Source: Melittangium boletus DSM 14713 (lineage in GTDB: Bacteria > Myxococcota > Myxococcia > Myxococcales > Myxococcaceae). From it: 64,000 nucleotides of DNA. The notes under the pieces were generated by a model, which saw only the letters and a program-made list of their open reading frames with translations, made no database searches and was not told the origin of the DNA. Location of the stretch: the NCBI RefSeq assembly GCF_002305855.1, contig NZ_CP022163.1, positions 5,146,292-5,210,291 of the forward strand, in the 5' to 3' direction. The position numbers and the translations under genes are program-made. This document shows, one piece after another, positions 27,143 to 36,157 of this stretch. How positions within the stretch are numbered: position 1 is the first letter of the stretch; every line of letters starts with the position of its first letter.

Positions 27143-27749
27143 ACGTTGCGCGCCCTTGCTGGGGCTCTTCGCCCTGCTGCTGCTCGCCCTGGCTCCCCTG
27201 ACCGCGCACGCGGCCGGGGACCCGCGAGTGGAAGCCCAGGCGCGTGCGAAGTTCGTCGAGGGCAACGCCGCCTACGAGAAGGCCGACTTCCAGACGGCGC
27301 TGGGGGCCTATCTCGAGGCCTACCGGTTGATGCCGTTGCCGGGCTTCCTGTTCAACATCGCCCAATGCCACCGGCAGCTGGGCCGGCCCGAGCGTGCCGC
27401 CATCTTCTACCGGCGCTACCTGGCGCAGTCCAAGCGCCCTCCGTCCAACGCACCCCTGGTGCGTGAGCTCATCGCGGAGATGGACGCGGCGGCGGCGAAG
27501 GAGCCTCCCAAGTCCGTCGCCCTGCGCTCCCAGGCGGAGGAGGTCGCCGCCCGACGCGCGCGCGAGGACAGCGAGCGCAAGCGCGCCGTGGCCGCCACGC
27601 CTCCCACCCCGGAAGTCCAGAGCGAGAGTCTGGCGAAGAAGTGGTGGGTGTGGGCGGGCGCGGGCGCCGTGGCCATCGTGGCTGGTGGCGTCATCTACGC
27701 GGCCACCGCGCCGGAGCCGCGGCCCACCACCCTGGGCACCATCCGCTGA
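27114..27749 (+). CDS. secreted TPR-like protein
   Basis: 211 residues. Signal peptide at residues ~12-34 (LLGLFALLLLALAPLTAHAA). The mature part starts with a TPR-like helical pair (ARAKFVEGNAAYEKADFQTA, then LMPLPGFLFNIAQCHRQLG), a charged linker, and a C-terminal membrane helix (WVWAGAGAVAIVAGGVIYAA). This layout is common in myxobacteria next to PEGA kinases and may act in envelope signalling. ATG at 27114 lies within the end of the kinase gene (29-bp overlap) with GGGAAG upstream, implying coupling. Confidence 0.75.
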   Translation: MPSSIRSRPERCAPLLGLFALLLLALAPLTAHAAGDPRVEAQARAKFVEGNAAYEKADFQTALGAYLEAYRLMPLPGFLFNIAQCHRQLGRPERAAIFYRRYLAQSKRPPSNAPLVRELIAEMDAAAAKEPPKSVALRSQAEEVAARRAREDSERKRAVAATPPTPEVQSESLAKKWWVWAGAGAVAIVAGGVIYAATAPEPRPTTLGTIR

Positions 27750-27765
27750 GCGCCAGGGCCCCGGT

Positions 27766-28308
27766 TCAGGCCGGGCGGCTCTGTCCGCCGCGCTGATTGG
27801 CCAGCATCAACTGGGCCGTGTCGGCCATGCGCTGGTGGAAGCTGTCCGCGTCGTGGAAGGTGAGCCGCACGTCGCCCAGTTGCAGGTGCATGCCCGTCTC
27901 CAAGGGGTGGAGCTGGCCGGGCGTGAGTCTCTGGCCCTCGAGCAGGGCCGGGCCGCTCTGCGGGCGCGCTTCCACCGCCCAGCCTCCGTCCGCGCGGGCG
28001 CGCAACACCAGGTGCTCTCGCGACACCGTGGCGTCGTTGATGACGAAGGCGTTGTGCGAAGCGCGTCCGATCTCCAGCAGATCCTTGCCCGGGTTCAGCT
28101 CGAAGCACATGGCGTCCCCGGCGGGCAGACAGTCACTGAGCTCGTCGTTGGGCAGCCGGGTGGCGCCGTGGTTCTGCTCACCGCCTTCCGGGACGTTCCA
28201 CGCGCCTGACTCCCAGACCAGCCAGTAGTGGGGATACCGGGCGCGGAACTTCTCCTTCAGAGCGAGGTGCTGCCGCACGAGCAGCGACAGCAACAGGGAA
28301 CGTGCCAT
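27766..28308 (-). CDS. FHA-domain protein
   Basis: 180 residues with one FHA domain at ~residues 65-150: LEIGRASHNAFVINDATVS, then REHLVLRA, and GDVRLTFH near the end. The Gly-Arg, Ser-Arg-x-His and Asn positions used to read phosphothreonine are mostly present (the SREH motif is clear). It could bind a target phosphorylated by the neighbouring Ser/Thr kinase; that link is inferred from proximity only. It converges with the TPR gene. The RBS (AGGGAACG) supports ATG at 28308. Confidence 0.85.
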   Translation of the reverse strand: MARSLLLSLLVRQHLALKEKFRARYPHYWLVWESGAWNVPEGGEQNHGATRLPNDELSDCLPAGDAMCFELNPGKDLLEIGRASHNAFVINDATVSREHLVLRARADGGWAVEARPQSGPALLEGQRLTPGQLHPLETGMHLQLGDVRLTFHDADSFHQRMADTAQLMLANQRGGQSRPA

Positions 28309-28570
28309 GGGGCGGAGCCAACCACCTTCGCGCGCCGATCTCCACCCACGATGTTGGCTCGGAGTACCGGGTTGTCCAAGAGTACGCCTTTGCCCGAGGT
28401 GAAGTCCACGGTGGCCAGGCGTCCAGGTTCCCGGCCCGTTTTTTACTCGGAGTCACCTCCGGCGTAAGGTGTGGCTTGAATGTTTCAGTGGGCCGCGAGT
28501 GATCGTGGCACCAACGACTCCATTCCGAGCCCTCCCCGTCGTCGTCTTTCCTCCAACCCCCAGGACCCGA

Positions 28571-31500
28571 ATGCGCCACCTCCCCCGCCATCTCCTGGTC
28601 TTATTCAGCGCAGGACTTCTCCTGTTGTCCGCGTGCTCCCCGTCCGAGGAATGCGGCAATGGCCTCGTCGAGGGACAAGAGGAATGTGACGACGGCAACC
28701 GGGTGGACGATGACTCCTGTTCCAACAGGTGTATTCGCGCCCAGGCGGCCGTGTGTGGCAACGGGGTGGTGGAGGTGGGCGAGGCCTGTGACGACGGCAA
28801 CTCCACCAACGGGGATGGCTGCCAGAACGACTGCACCCGGACGCCGCCGGATCAGGAAGTGCTGCACGTCTGCGGCAATGGCATCCGGGAAACGGGCGAG
28901 GCGTGTGACGACGGCAACCGGGTGGATGGGGATGGGTGTGAGCACGACTGCCAGGTGACGCCGCTCGTGCAGGAGGCGTGTGGTGGCGTGGAGAGCCTGC
29001 CCCAGCCGCCCGGGGGTGAGACGTGCGCGCTGGTCGACGCGGGCGAGCCCGGGGGCGCGCGCCTCTTCCTGGGCGTGGTGCTGCTGGAGGGCAGGACGCT
29101 CCAGGGCGGCCAGGTGCTGGTGAACCGCGAGGGCACCATCTCCTGCGCGGCGTGCGATTGCTCGTCCCACCCGGATGCCGTGGGCGCGATGCGCCTGTCG
29201 TGCCCCCAGGGCGTCATCTCCCCGGCGCTCATCAACGCGCACGATCATATCGACTACCAGAAGGCCCCCGTGCCCTCGGTGGAGGAGCGCTACGAGCACC
29301 GCCATGACTGGCGCCCGAATGGCCCGGTGTCCCCCGGTCACACCAAGATTCCCAACGGAAACCTCGCGAAGATCGACACCATCCTCTGGGCGGAGCTGCG
29401 CCAGGTGATGGCCGGCACCACCGCCATCGCCAGCAGCGGCGGCCGGGCGGGCTTGCTGCGCGACCTGAGCATGGACGACTCGGCGGCCGAGAGCTACGCC
29501 CAGGGCGGCCTGCACGCGCCCCGCCTGGACTTCCAGACGTTCCCCCTGGATGACAACTCTGGTCCTGTGCTCGCGAATGGCTGTGGCTACAGGCGCATCG
29601 ACACGCCGAGCGTCATTCCCGCGCTGGGGGCCTACCTGCCGCACGTGTCCGAGGGCATCGCCGAGACGGCGCTCAACGAGTTCCGCTGCCTGTCCGGGCA
29701 GGGGGACAACAGCCAGAACCTGATGACGGGGCGCACGGCCATCATCCACGGCATCGGCGTGACGGCCCGGGAAGTGGGCTTGATGGCGGAGCGGGGCACG
29801 GGCCTCATCTGGTCGCCCCGCTCCAACGAGTCGCTGTACGGCGACACGGCCCAGGTGTCGCTCTACAAACAGATGGGCGTGGGCATCGCGCTGGGCACGG
29901 ACTGGTTGCAGTCCGGCTCCATGAACATGCTGCGCGAGCTGCAGTGCGCGGACTACCTCAACCAGGTGCAGCTCGCGTACACCTTCACCGACGAGCAGCT
30001 CTGGCGCATGGCCACCGCGACCGCCGCGGACCTGACGCTCACGGGCAACAAGCTGGGCCGCATCGCCCCGGGCAGGGTGGCGGACCTGGCCATCTTCCGG
30101 CTCAACGCGCATGCCCGCTCGCCCCACCGCGCCGTCATCGCCGCCAACCCCGCGGACGTGGTGCTCACCCTGCGCGCGGGCAAGCCGCTCTTCGGCGACA
30201 AGGCCCTGGTGGCCGCGCTGACGACCGACAAGCGCTGTGACGCGCTGGACGTGTGCGGCTCGGCCAAGACGGTGTGCGTGAAGTCCGAGACCGTCTCCGA
30301 TGCCAAGAAGGGAGAGGAGAGCGGCAAGAGCCTCGCGGACCTCCAGGCGGCCAACCCCTCCTCCTATCCGCTCTTCTTCTGTGGCACGCCCACGGACGAG
30401 CCCGTCTGCGTCCCCCGGCGTACCGCCACCGTTGCCTCCAACGTGCCCGCCTCCGTCAACGGCTCCAACCTCTACAACGGCGTGCGGCGGCTCGGCGACT
30501 CCGATGGCGATGGCATCGAGGACAGCCAGGACAACTGCCCCATCATCTTCAACCCCATCCGCCCCCTGGACAACGGCAAGCAGGCCGATACGGACGGCGA
30601 TGGCGTGGGCGATGCGTGCGACCCGTGCCCGCTCGATGCCCACGGCAAGAGCTGCCTGGCGTACGACCCCATCGATCGGGACGGCGACACCCTCCGCAAC
30701 TCCGACGACAACTGCCCGGGCACGTACAACCCGCTTCAGGAGGACTCGGACTTCGACGGCCACGGTGACGCGTGCGATCTCTGTCCCACGGCCAATCCCG
30801 AGGACACGGTCTGCTCGGTCTCCATCTACGCCATCAAGCAGCCGGTCAACGGCAAGCACCCGCTGGTGGGCACCACGGTCTCCATTCCCAGCGCCGTGGT
30901 GACGGCCGTGACGGGCAAGAACTACTACCTCCAGGTGCCCGAGTCCGAGCGCGGCCCCCTGGGCGAGAACTGGTCCGGCATCTACGTCTACTCCTCCGGG
31001 AGCACGCCCAAGGTGGGCGACCACCTCACCATCACGTCCGCCAACGTGGCGGAGTTCTACGGGCAGATCCAACTGAGCGGCAAGGTCACCTTCGTCAAGG
31101 GCGCGGCCGTGCCCATGCCCTCGCCCATCGTCGTCACTCCGGCGCAGGTGGCCACGGGCGGCTCGCGTGCCGCGGAGCTCGAGGGCGTGCTGGTGCAGCT
31201 CAACGAGGTCTCCGTGACCGCCCATGAGCCGCCCCTCGGCTCGGGCGACAGTGCTCCGAGCAACGAGTACGTCATCGACGTGTCCCCGGCGACGGGCGGC
31301 GTGCGCGTGAACGACTTCATCTACGCCTACACGTCCCCGCCCCCCGTGGGCTCGAGCTTCCGCTGGGTGCGCGGCGTGCTGGAGCTGCGCAATGGCCACT
31401 CCAAGGTGGAGCCGCGCGGTGCCCATGATCTGCTCGGGCCGCCGCCCGCGCTCCAGTCCTTCGGCGCCGCCTCGGGCCAGTTCATCCGGGTGAGCCCCGC

Positions 31501-33277
31501 GTGCGCCGCGGACGGGTGCTCGCTCATCGCCCCCTCGAAGCTCGAGGTGGGACTGGCCGGGGTCGATGGCGAGGACGTGGAGCTCACCGTCTCCTCCAGT
31601 GAGCCGAGCGCGCTCGCGGTGGCCAACGGGGGCCGGGTCATCATCCCCAAGGGCTCGACCCACGCCGAGGTGAAGCTGATTCCGTATACCCAGGCGGCCT
31701 CCGTGACGCTGACCGCCTCGCTCTGGGGCGCCCAGTTGCACACGTCGGTGCGCGTGCTGGGGATTTCCGAGGCCCCCTCGCTCCTCTCCCTGTCACCCAA
31801 TCCCCTCATCACCGCGCCGGGCTTTCCCGCCCCGCTGACGGTCGCCCTGGACATCCCCGCGCCCGAGGGCGCGACATTCAGTGTCGCCGTGGCGCCGGAG
31901 CTTGGCTCGGCACCCGCGGCGGTGGCCATCGCGGCCGATGCCACCACGGCCTCCTTCACCTTCCTGGCGAACAAGGACGCGCCCACCACGGCCACGGGCT
32001 CCCTCTTCGTTCAGGGGACGGTGGGGGCTCAGGGCTCCGCCGAGACCGAGGTCCGCTTCACCGCCGACTACCCGACGCTCCAGTCGCTCACGCCCGCGAC
32101 CTCCACCGTCGTCCAGGGCACCCCCCAGGAGTTCACGGTGACGCTGAACAAGGTGGCCGAGGGCGACATGGCCGTGGCCCTCACCGCGGCGCCCGCCAGC
32201 GCCGGTGTCCCCTTCGGCACCGTGCCCGCCACGGTGACGGTGCCCCGGGGAAGCGACTCGGCCACCTTCCTCTTCACCGCGGATGCGAAGGCCACCAGCA
32301 CGGGGACGGTGCGCGCGTCGCTCGGGCCCTCCGAGGCCACCGTGTCCGTGACGACGCGGGCCTCGTACCCGAAGCTCGCCAGCCTCACTCCCGCCGCGCT
32401 CCGGCTGCCTCCGGGCGCCACGCGCACGCTCATCCTGACGCTCGACAAGGCCGCCGAGGCCGGTGGGTTCCCGGTGACGTTCTCGCTCTCGTCCCCGGAA
32501 TTGGGAACGCTCGACAAGCAGACCGTGACCATCGCCGAGAAGGCCAAGACGGCCGAGGTGACCTTCACCGCGGGCTCGGTGGAGATGAGCGGCCGGTTCA
32601 CCGCCTCCAGCCCCGTGGGACCGGGCAGCACGGTGTCCGCGGAGTTCCTGGTGGCGGTGCCTCAGCCGCACGTGGTCATCAGCGAGATCAGCGCGCGCGG
32701 TGAGTCCGCCATCTCGGATGACTTCGTCGAGCTGTACAACCCGACCGACGCGGACATCGACATCGGTGGTTGGGTTCTCCAGTACCGCACCGCGGGTTCG
32801 ACCAGCACCACGGTCAACTACACCAACCTCAAGGTCATCGACGCCGGCAAGGTCATCAATGCGCACGGCTACTTCCTGCTCACCAACAATGGGTACTCGG
32901 GCGCCGTCGCGCGGGACCTCTCCTGGGGAGGCACGGACATCTCGGCCACCGCCGCCAACGTCCGGCTTGGCACGGCCTCGGTCACGACGGATCCCACCGT
33001 GTTGACCGGCGTCGTGGACACCGTGGCCTTCGGCTCGGGCCGCGTGCTTCCCGAGGGCCGTGCCTTCCCCGCCCACCCCACGGGCGCGGGCAGCATCGAG
33101 CGCAAGGCCTTCGTGGCCTCGACGAGCGCGAGCATGGCGGCGGAGGGCTCGGACGCGCTGAAGGGCAACGGGTACGACTCGGACGACAATTACGACGACT
33201 TCGTGTCGCGCGCCGCCCGGGATCCGCAGAACTCCGCGAGCCCGACGGAGAGTCCCACCGGGAGTTCGCTCCCGTAG
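28571..33277 (+). CDS. giant multidomain lipoprotein: Cys-rich repeats, amidohydrolase, TSP3 repeats, lamin-tail domain
   Basis: 1568 residues. Lipoprotein signal ends LLSAC (Cys22). Residues ~25-125 hold three DUF4215-type Cys-rich repeats (CGNGxxExGExCDDGN pattern). Residues ~150-560 form a TRZ/ATZ-type amidohydrolase: NAHDHIDY gives the HxH metal pair (~224-226), TAIIHG another histidine, SPRSN a conserved loop, and GTDWL the metal aspartate (~441). Residues ~640-740 are thrombospondin type 3 calcium-binding repeats (DSDGDGIEDSQDNCP). An OB-like segment and three or four beta-sandwich repeats follow, and ~1365-1490 is a lamin-tail domain (VVISEISARG, DDFVELYNP). It is probably exposed on the outer membrane. 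The substrate is unknown. Confidence 0.8.
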   Translation: MRHLPRHLLVLFSAGLLLLSACSPSEECGNGLVEGQEECDDGNRVDDDSCSNRCIRAQAAVCGNGVVEVGEACDDGNSTNGDGCQNDCTRTPPDQEVLHVCGNGIRETGEACDDGNRVDGDGCEHDCQVTPLVQEACGGVESLPQPPGGETCALVDAGEPGGARLFLGVVLLEGRTLQGGQVLVNREGTISCAACDCSSHPDAVGAMRLSCPQGVISPALINAHDHIDYQKAPVPSVEERYEHRHDWRPNGPVSPGHTKIPNGNLAKIDTILWAELRQVMAGTTAIASSGGRAGLLRDLSMDDSAAESYAQGGLHAPRLDFQTFPLDDNSGPVLANGCGYRRIDTPSVIPALGAYLPHVSEGIAETALNEFRCLSGQGDNSQNLMTGRTAIIHGIGVTAREVGLMAERGTGLIWSPRSNESLYGDTAQVSLYKQMGVGIALGTDWLQSGSMNMLRELQCADYLNQVQLAYTFTDEQLWRMATATAADLTLTGNKLGRIAPGRVADLAIFRLNAHARSPHRAVIAANPADVVLTLRAGKPLFGDKALVAALTTDKRCDALDVCGSAKTVCVKSETVSDAKKGEESGKSLADLQAANPSSYPLFFCGTPTDEPVCVPRRTATVASNVPASVNGSNLYNGVRRLGDSDGDGIEDSQDNCPIIFNPIRPLDNGKQADTDGDGVGDACDPCPLDAHGKSCLAYDPIDRDGDTLRNSDDNCPGTYNPLQEDSDFDGHGDACDLCPTANPEDTVCSVSIYAIKQPVNGKHPLVGTTVSIPSAVVTAVTGKNYYLQVPESERGPLGENWSGIYVYSSGSTPKVGDHLTITSANVAEFYGQIQLSGKVTFVKGAAVPMPSPIVVTPAQVATGGSRAAELEGVLVQLNEVSVTAHEPPLGSGDSAPSNEYVIDVSPATGGVRVNDFIYAYTSPPPVGSSFRWVRGVLELRNGHSKVEPRGAHDLLGPPPALQSFGAASGQFIRVSPACAADGCSLIAPSKLEVGLAGVDGEDVELTVSSSEPSALAVANGGRVIIPKGSTHAEVKLIPYTQAASVTLTASLWGAQLHTSVRVLGISEAPSLLSLSPNPLITAPGFPAPLTVALDIPAPEGATFSVAVAPELGSAPAAVAIAADATTASFTFLANKDAPTTATGSLFVQGTVGAQGSAETEVRFTADYPTLQSLTPATSTVVQGTPQEFTVTLNKVAEGDMAVALTAAPASAGVPFGTVPATVTVPRGSDSATFLFTADAKATSTGTVRASLGPSEATVSVTTRASYPKLASLTPAALRLPPGATRTLILTLDKAAEAGGFPVTFSLSSPELGTLDKQTVTIAEKAKTAEVTFTAGSVEMSGRFTASSPVGPGSTVSAEFLVAVPQPHVVISEISARGESAISDDFVELYNPTDADIDIGGWVLQYRTAGSTSTTVNYTNLKVIDAGKVINAHGYFLLTNNGYSGAVARDLSWGGTDISATAANVRLGTASVTTDPTVLTGVVDTVAFGSGRVLPEGRAFPAHPTGAGSIERKAFVASTSASMAAEGSDALKGNGYDSDDNYDDFVSRAARDPQNSASPTESPTGSSLP

Positions 33278-33297
33278 CCGTCGCCGGCCGGGGATCG

Positions 33298-34494
33298 TCA
33301 GCCCGCGAGCAGGGTCACCTTGACGATCTCCGGCGGTGCGGCCACCCGCAGCGGAGGGCCCCAGAAGCCCGTACCCCGGCTCACGTAGAGGGAGTGGTCT
33401 CCCTCGCGGAAGAAGCCGGCGTCGTGTTCCCAGACGGCCGCGACCACCCGGGTGAAGGGGAAGAACTGGCCGCCGTGGGTGTGTCCGGACAGTTGCAGGC
33501 CCATGCCCGCCTTCTGCGCCTGCTCCCGCCAGCCCGCGGGTTGGTGCGCGAGCAGCACCGAGGCCCGGGATGGGTCCCTCCCCGCCGTGGCCGCCGTCAG
33601 GTCGTACTGGCGCTGGGCGAAGCCCGAGCGGGCCGCCGCCCAGTCGTCCACGCCCACCAGGTCGAACGAGGCGCCGGCGTCACCCACGCGCACGTAGCGG
33701 TTGCGCAGCACCGTCACGCCCATGCGGGGAAGGGCCTCGCACCATTCCAGGTCCCCGGACAAGTACTCGTGGTTGCCCGTGCAGAAGAACGTGCCATGGC
33801 GCGAGCGCAGCTCCCGCAGTGCCGCCGCGGCGGGCCCCAGCTCCTCCACGCTCCCGTCCACCAGGTCCCCGGTGATGCACACCAGGTCCCCCTTGAGCGC
33901 GTTGGTGCGCGCCACCAGCTCGTCCATGAAGCGGCGCTGGATGAGCGGGCCCACGTGGATGTCGCTCAACTGGACGATCGTGAAGCCATCGAGCGCGCGG
34001 GGCAGCCCCGGCAGCTTCACCGCCACCTCGTTCACCACGGGCGGGTGGAAGGCGCGCCACATGCCGTAGCCGCTGAATCCTCCCGTGGCCGCCAGCGCCA
34101 CGCCGGCACCCGCTCGCGCGAGCAGTTCACGCCGCTCCTCGGACACGGGCGCGGGCACGGCCGCGGGGGCCGCGCGCCGCCGGGCGATCCAATCGGCGAT
34201 ACCGCGTACTCCTCCGACCGTCATCACCGTGAGCAGCAGGTAGGTGGCCACGCCCATCCAGTACCAGCTGAACTGGGACAGGACGGCCGTCACCCCCGAG
34301 GGCAACAGGGCGGAGAGCGGCCGGGCGGTGACCAAGGTCGCGCCCAGCACGCTCCAGAGCACCAGGCCCACGCGCCGCCAGAGGAGATGACGGCTCGTGT
34401 CGCGCACGAGGCGCCGGTACAGGTAGATGTGACTGCTCACCACCAGGAGCGACAGGACGCCGAAGAAGATGAGGAGCCGAGGGGGAATAGGCAT
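33298..34494 (-). CDS. membrane metallophosphoesterase (YaeI-like)
   Basis: 398 residues. About four N-terminal membrane helices (residues ~8-115) precede a linker and a calcineurin-like phosphoesterase domain with all metal motifs: QLSDIHVG, GDLVDG, GNHEY and SGHTHGGQ. VSRGTGFWGPPLR near the C-terminus is typical of the YaeI/YkuE subgroup, several members of which act on membrane-derived phospho-substrates. The substrate here is not known. It is 77 bp downstream of the epimerase gene on the same strand and converges with the giant lipoprotein gene. Confidence 0.87.
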   Translation of the reverse strand: MPIPPRLLIFFGVLSLLVVSSHIYLYRRLVRDTSRHLLWRRVGLVLWSVLGATLVTARPLSALLPSGVTAVLSQFSWYWMGVATYLLLTVMTVGGVRGIADWIARRRAAPAAVPAPVSEERRELLARAGAGVALAATGGFSGYGMWRAFHPPVVNEVAVKLPGLPRALDGFTIVQLSDIHVGPLIQRRFMDELVARTNALKGDLVCITGDLVDGSVEELGPAAAALRELRSRHGTFFCTGNHEYLSGDLEWCEALPRMGVTVLRNRYVRVGDAGASFDLVGVDDWAAARSGFAQRQYDLTAATAGRDPSRASVLLAHQPAGWREQAQKAGMGLQLSGHTHGGQFFPFTRVVAAVWEHDAGFFREGDHSLYVSRGTGFWGPPLRVAAPPEIVKVTLLAG

Positions 34495-34571
34495 GCGCCC
34501 CCTGTCTTAACTGGCTCCCTGCTCCGTGCAACCGCCGCGTCGGTGAAGAAGCGTGAATCGCCGCCCGCGTC

Positions 34572-35477
34572 CTAAGTCAGCAGCGAGCGCAGGGCGGGCG
34601 CCAGCTCGGCGTATTGGAACGAGTACCCCGCCTCCAGGGCGGCGCGGGGCAGGACGCGCTGGCCCCCCAGCACGATGAGGGACATCTCCCCGAACAGGCC
34701 CTTCAACGCCAAGGAGGGCACGGGCAGCAGCGACGGCCGGTGGAGCGTCGCCCCGAGCGTGTGCGCGAAGTCCGCGTTCGTCACCGGCTCGGGCGCCGTC
34801 ACGTTGAGGGGCCCCCTCAGCTCCTCCCGCTCCAGCGCGAAGAGCAGCAGGCCCACGGCGTCGTCGCGGTGGATCCAACTGAGGTACTGCTTGCCCGAGC
34901 CCATGCGGCCCCCCACGCCCATGCGGAAGGCGGGCAGCATCTTCTTCAGGGCACCGCCGGAGGGGTGCAGCACCACGCCGAAGCGCGGCACCACCGTGGG
35001 GATGCCCGCCGCGTCCGCCTCCAGCGCCTCGGCTTCCCACGCCCGGCATACCTGCGCGAGGAAGTCCTCTCCGGGCGAGCCCGTCTCCGTCAGGGGCTCC
35101 GCGCCCCGGTCCGCTCCGTAGTAGCCCGCGGCCGAGGCGGACACGAAGCGGCGCACCGTGCCCGCCGCCCGCATGGCCTCCACGAGCATCCGCGTGCCCA
35201 CCACCCGGCTCTCCTGGATGCGCCGGCGCGCGTTCTCCGTCCAGCGCTGGGAGACCGGCTCGCCCGCCAGGTGGATCACCGCCTCCGCGCCCGCGAGCGC
35301 GTCCGGCGACAGCGGGGTGATGGTGTCGTAGTAGGAGCCCGTCACTCCCGAGGGAAGCCGTCCGAGCGTGCGCTTCACGTCCCGCGCCAGCACATGCACG
35401 CCATGGCCTCGTTCCAACAAACGTTGAACAAGGGACGGACCCAGGAAGCCGCTCGCGCCGGTGACGGCCACCTTCAT
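34572..35477 (-). CDS. TIGR01777-type NAD-dependent epimerase/SDR protein
   Basis: 301 residues. An extended short-chain dehydrogenase fold with TGASGFLGPSLVQRLLERGH as the Rossmann nucleotide-binding start, VIHLAGEPVSQRW, and SASAAGYYG with the YxxxK-region tyrosine. The C-terminal part (LNVTAPEPVTNADF, then LKGLFGEMSLIVLGGQRVLP) is diagnostic of the TIGR01777 (YfcH/SulA-like) family. The reaction is not established for the family. Its ATG at 35477 overlaps the stop of the redoxin-like gene by 4 bp, so translation is probably coupled. Confidence 0.88.
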   Translation of the reverse strand: MKVAVTGASGFLGPSLVQRLLERGHGVHVLARDVKRTLGRLPSGVTGSYYDTITPLSPDALAGAEAVIHLAGEPVSQRWTENARRRIQESRVVGTRMLVEAMRAAGTVRRFVSASAAGYYGADRGAEPLTETGSPGEDFLAQVCRAWEAEALEADAAGIPTVVPRFGVVLHPSGGALKKMLPAFRMGVGGRMGSGKQYLSWIHRDDAVGLLLFALEREELRGPLNVTAPEPVTNADFAHTLGATLHRPSLLPVPSLALKGLFGEMSLIVLGGQRVLPRAALEAGYSFQYAELAPALRSLLT

Positions 35478-36067
35478 GGATGGGCCCCCGAGGGCTCGGA
35501 CGGCATCGCCATGTCCCGTCCGAGCAGCCGGCCCAGCTGCATGAAGAAGTCGTCCATGTCTTCCCTGTCCATGCGGCCAGAATAACGGAAGACGGGCTTG
35601 CCCTCGGGTGTGAGCAGCATCACCGAGGAAGTCTTCTTCGGCAGGTTCCACGGCGGGCCGCTCATCGTCCCCTTCAGGTCCACGAGGATGGGCAGGTTCC
35701 ACTTCTTCTCCTCGTCGCGCACGTGCGACAGCGCGATGTCCCGCGCGGGGAAGAAGTCGAAGGACTCCAGGTTCGCCACCGCCACCACGAACGCCGCGTC
35801 CAGCAGTCCCATCTGCTGTCCCCGGTTGAACAAGGCCTCCTTCAAGGCCGAGTTGAGTGTCGTGGAGTGTCGGTCCTCGTAGAACAGAATGACGGGTTTT
35901 CCCCGCCACTTGGACAGCGCCACTTCCTTTCCTCTCGAGTCCCACAAGCTTGCATCCATCGGGCCTGCCTCGGGTGATGCGGCGAGCGCTGGGCGGGTGG
36001 CCAGGAGAGCGACCACCACCAGTCCCGCCAGCCGCGCGGTCATCGGGGATTGTCTTGATCGGAGCAT
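35474..36067 (-). CDS. secreted redoxin-like protein without CxxC (YtfJ-like)
   Basis: 197 residues. A basic start (MLRSRQSPMTAR) and hydrophobic core (LAGLVVVALLATRPALA) form a signal peptide. The mature domain has thioredoxin-fold order: ALSKWRGKPVILFYEDR where a thioredoxin would carry CxxC, then LPILVDLKGTM and SVMLLTPEGKPVFRYSG. The active-site cysteines are absent, so it is not a classical thiol oxidoreductase; YtfJ-like proteins are the closest pattern. The ATG at 36067 has AAGG at good spacing. It sits exactly at the edge of the 11-bp repeats upstream of crtE, so it may share control with the carotenoid operon. Confidence 0.65.
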   Translation of the reverse strand: MLRSRQSPMTARLAGLVVVALLATRPALAASPEAGPMDASLWDSRGKEVALSKWRGKPVILFYEDRHSTTLNSALKEALFNRGQQMGLLDAAFVVAVANLESFDFFPARDIALSHVRDEEKKWNLPILVDLKGTMSGPPWNLPKKTSSVMLLTPEGKPVFRYSGRMDREDMDDFFMQLGRLLGRDMAMPSEPSGAHP

Positions 36068-36110
36068 GTACAAACCTTGAACATAGTCTTGACAAACGTT
36101 GGACGCAAAG
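36067..36110. promoter_or_regulatory. four tandem 11-bp repeats, putative CarH/CarA-type operator
   Basis: Four head-to-tail 11-bp units run from 36067: TGTACAAACCT, TGAACATAGTC, TTGACAAACGT, TGGACGCAAAG. The first three share TnnACA in register and the fourth has TnnACG. Tandem 11-bp repeats with a TnnACA core are the arrangement I recall for B12-dependent CarH repressors, one tetramer occupying consecutive repeats. The third unit contains the presumed -35 hexamer of the crtE promoter, so binding would block RNA polymerase. The operon's last gene encodes a matching MerR/B12 regulator. Confidence 0.7.
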
Positions 36111-36117
36111 CTTACCT
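36089..36117 (+). promoter_or_regulatory. putative promoter of the carotenoid operon
   Basis: TTGACA at 36089-36094 matches the sigma-70/sigma-A -35 consensus exactly. After a 17-bp spacer the -10 candidate is TTACCT (36112-36117), which is weak. Transcription would begin near 36124, leaving a leader of about 35 nt that contains AAGGAG (36146-36151) before the crtE ATG at 36158. The -35 lies inside the tandem 11-bp repeats. Confidence 0.55.
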
Positions 36118-36157
36118 CCACTTACCGAGGGTAGGCAGGAATCCGAAGGAGTGCCGC

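Noticed and set aside
28430..28460. T-run after CCCGGCCCG that looks like a terminator
   Set aside because: No adequate stem precedes the six T residues, and the position does not follow the 3' end of a gene on either strand.
28601..31741. A long minus-strand frame of over 1000 codons opposite the giant lipoprotein gene
   Set aside because: The plus-strand reading gives recognisable domains throughout; the minus-strand product is Arg/His/Gly-rich with no domain. It is a shadow frame.
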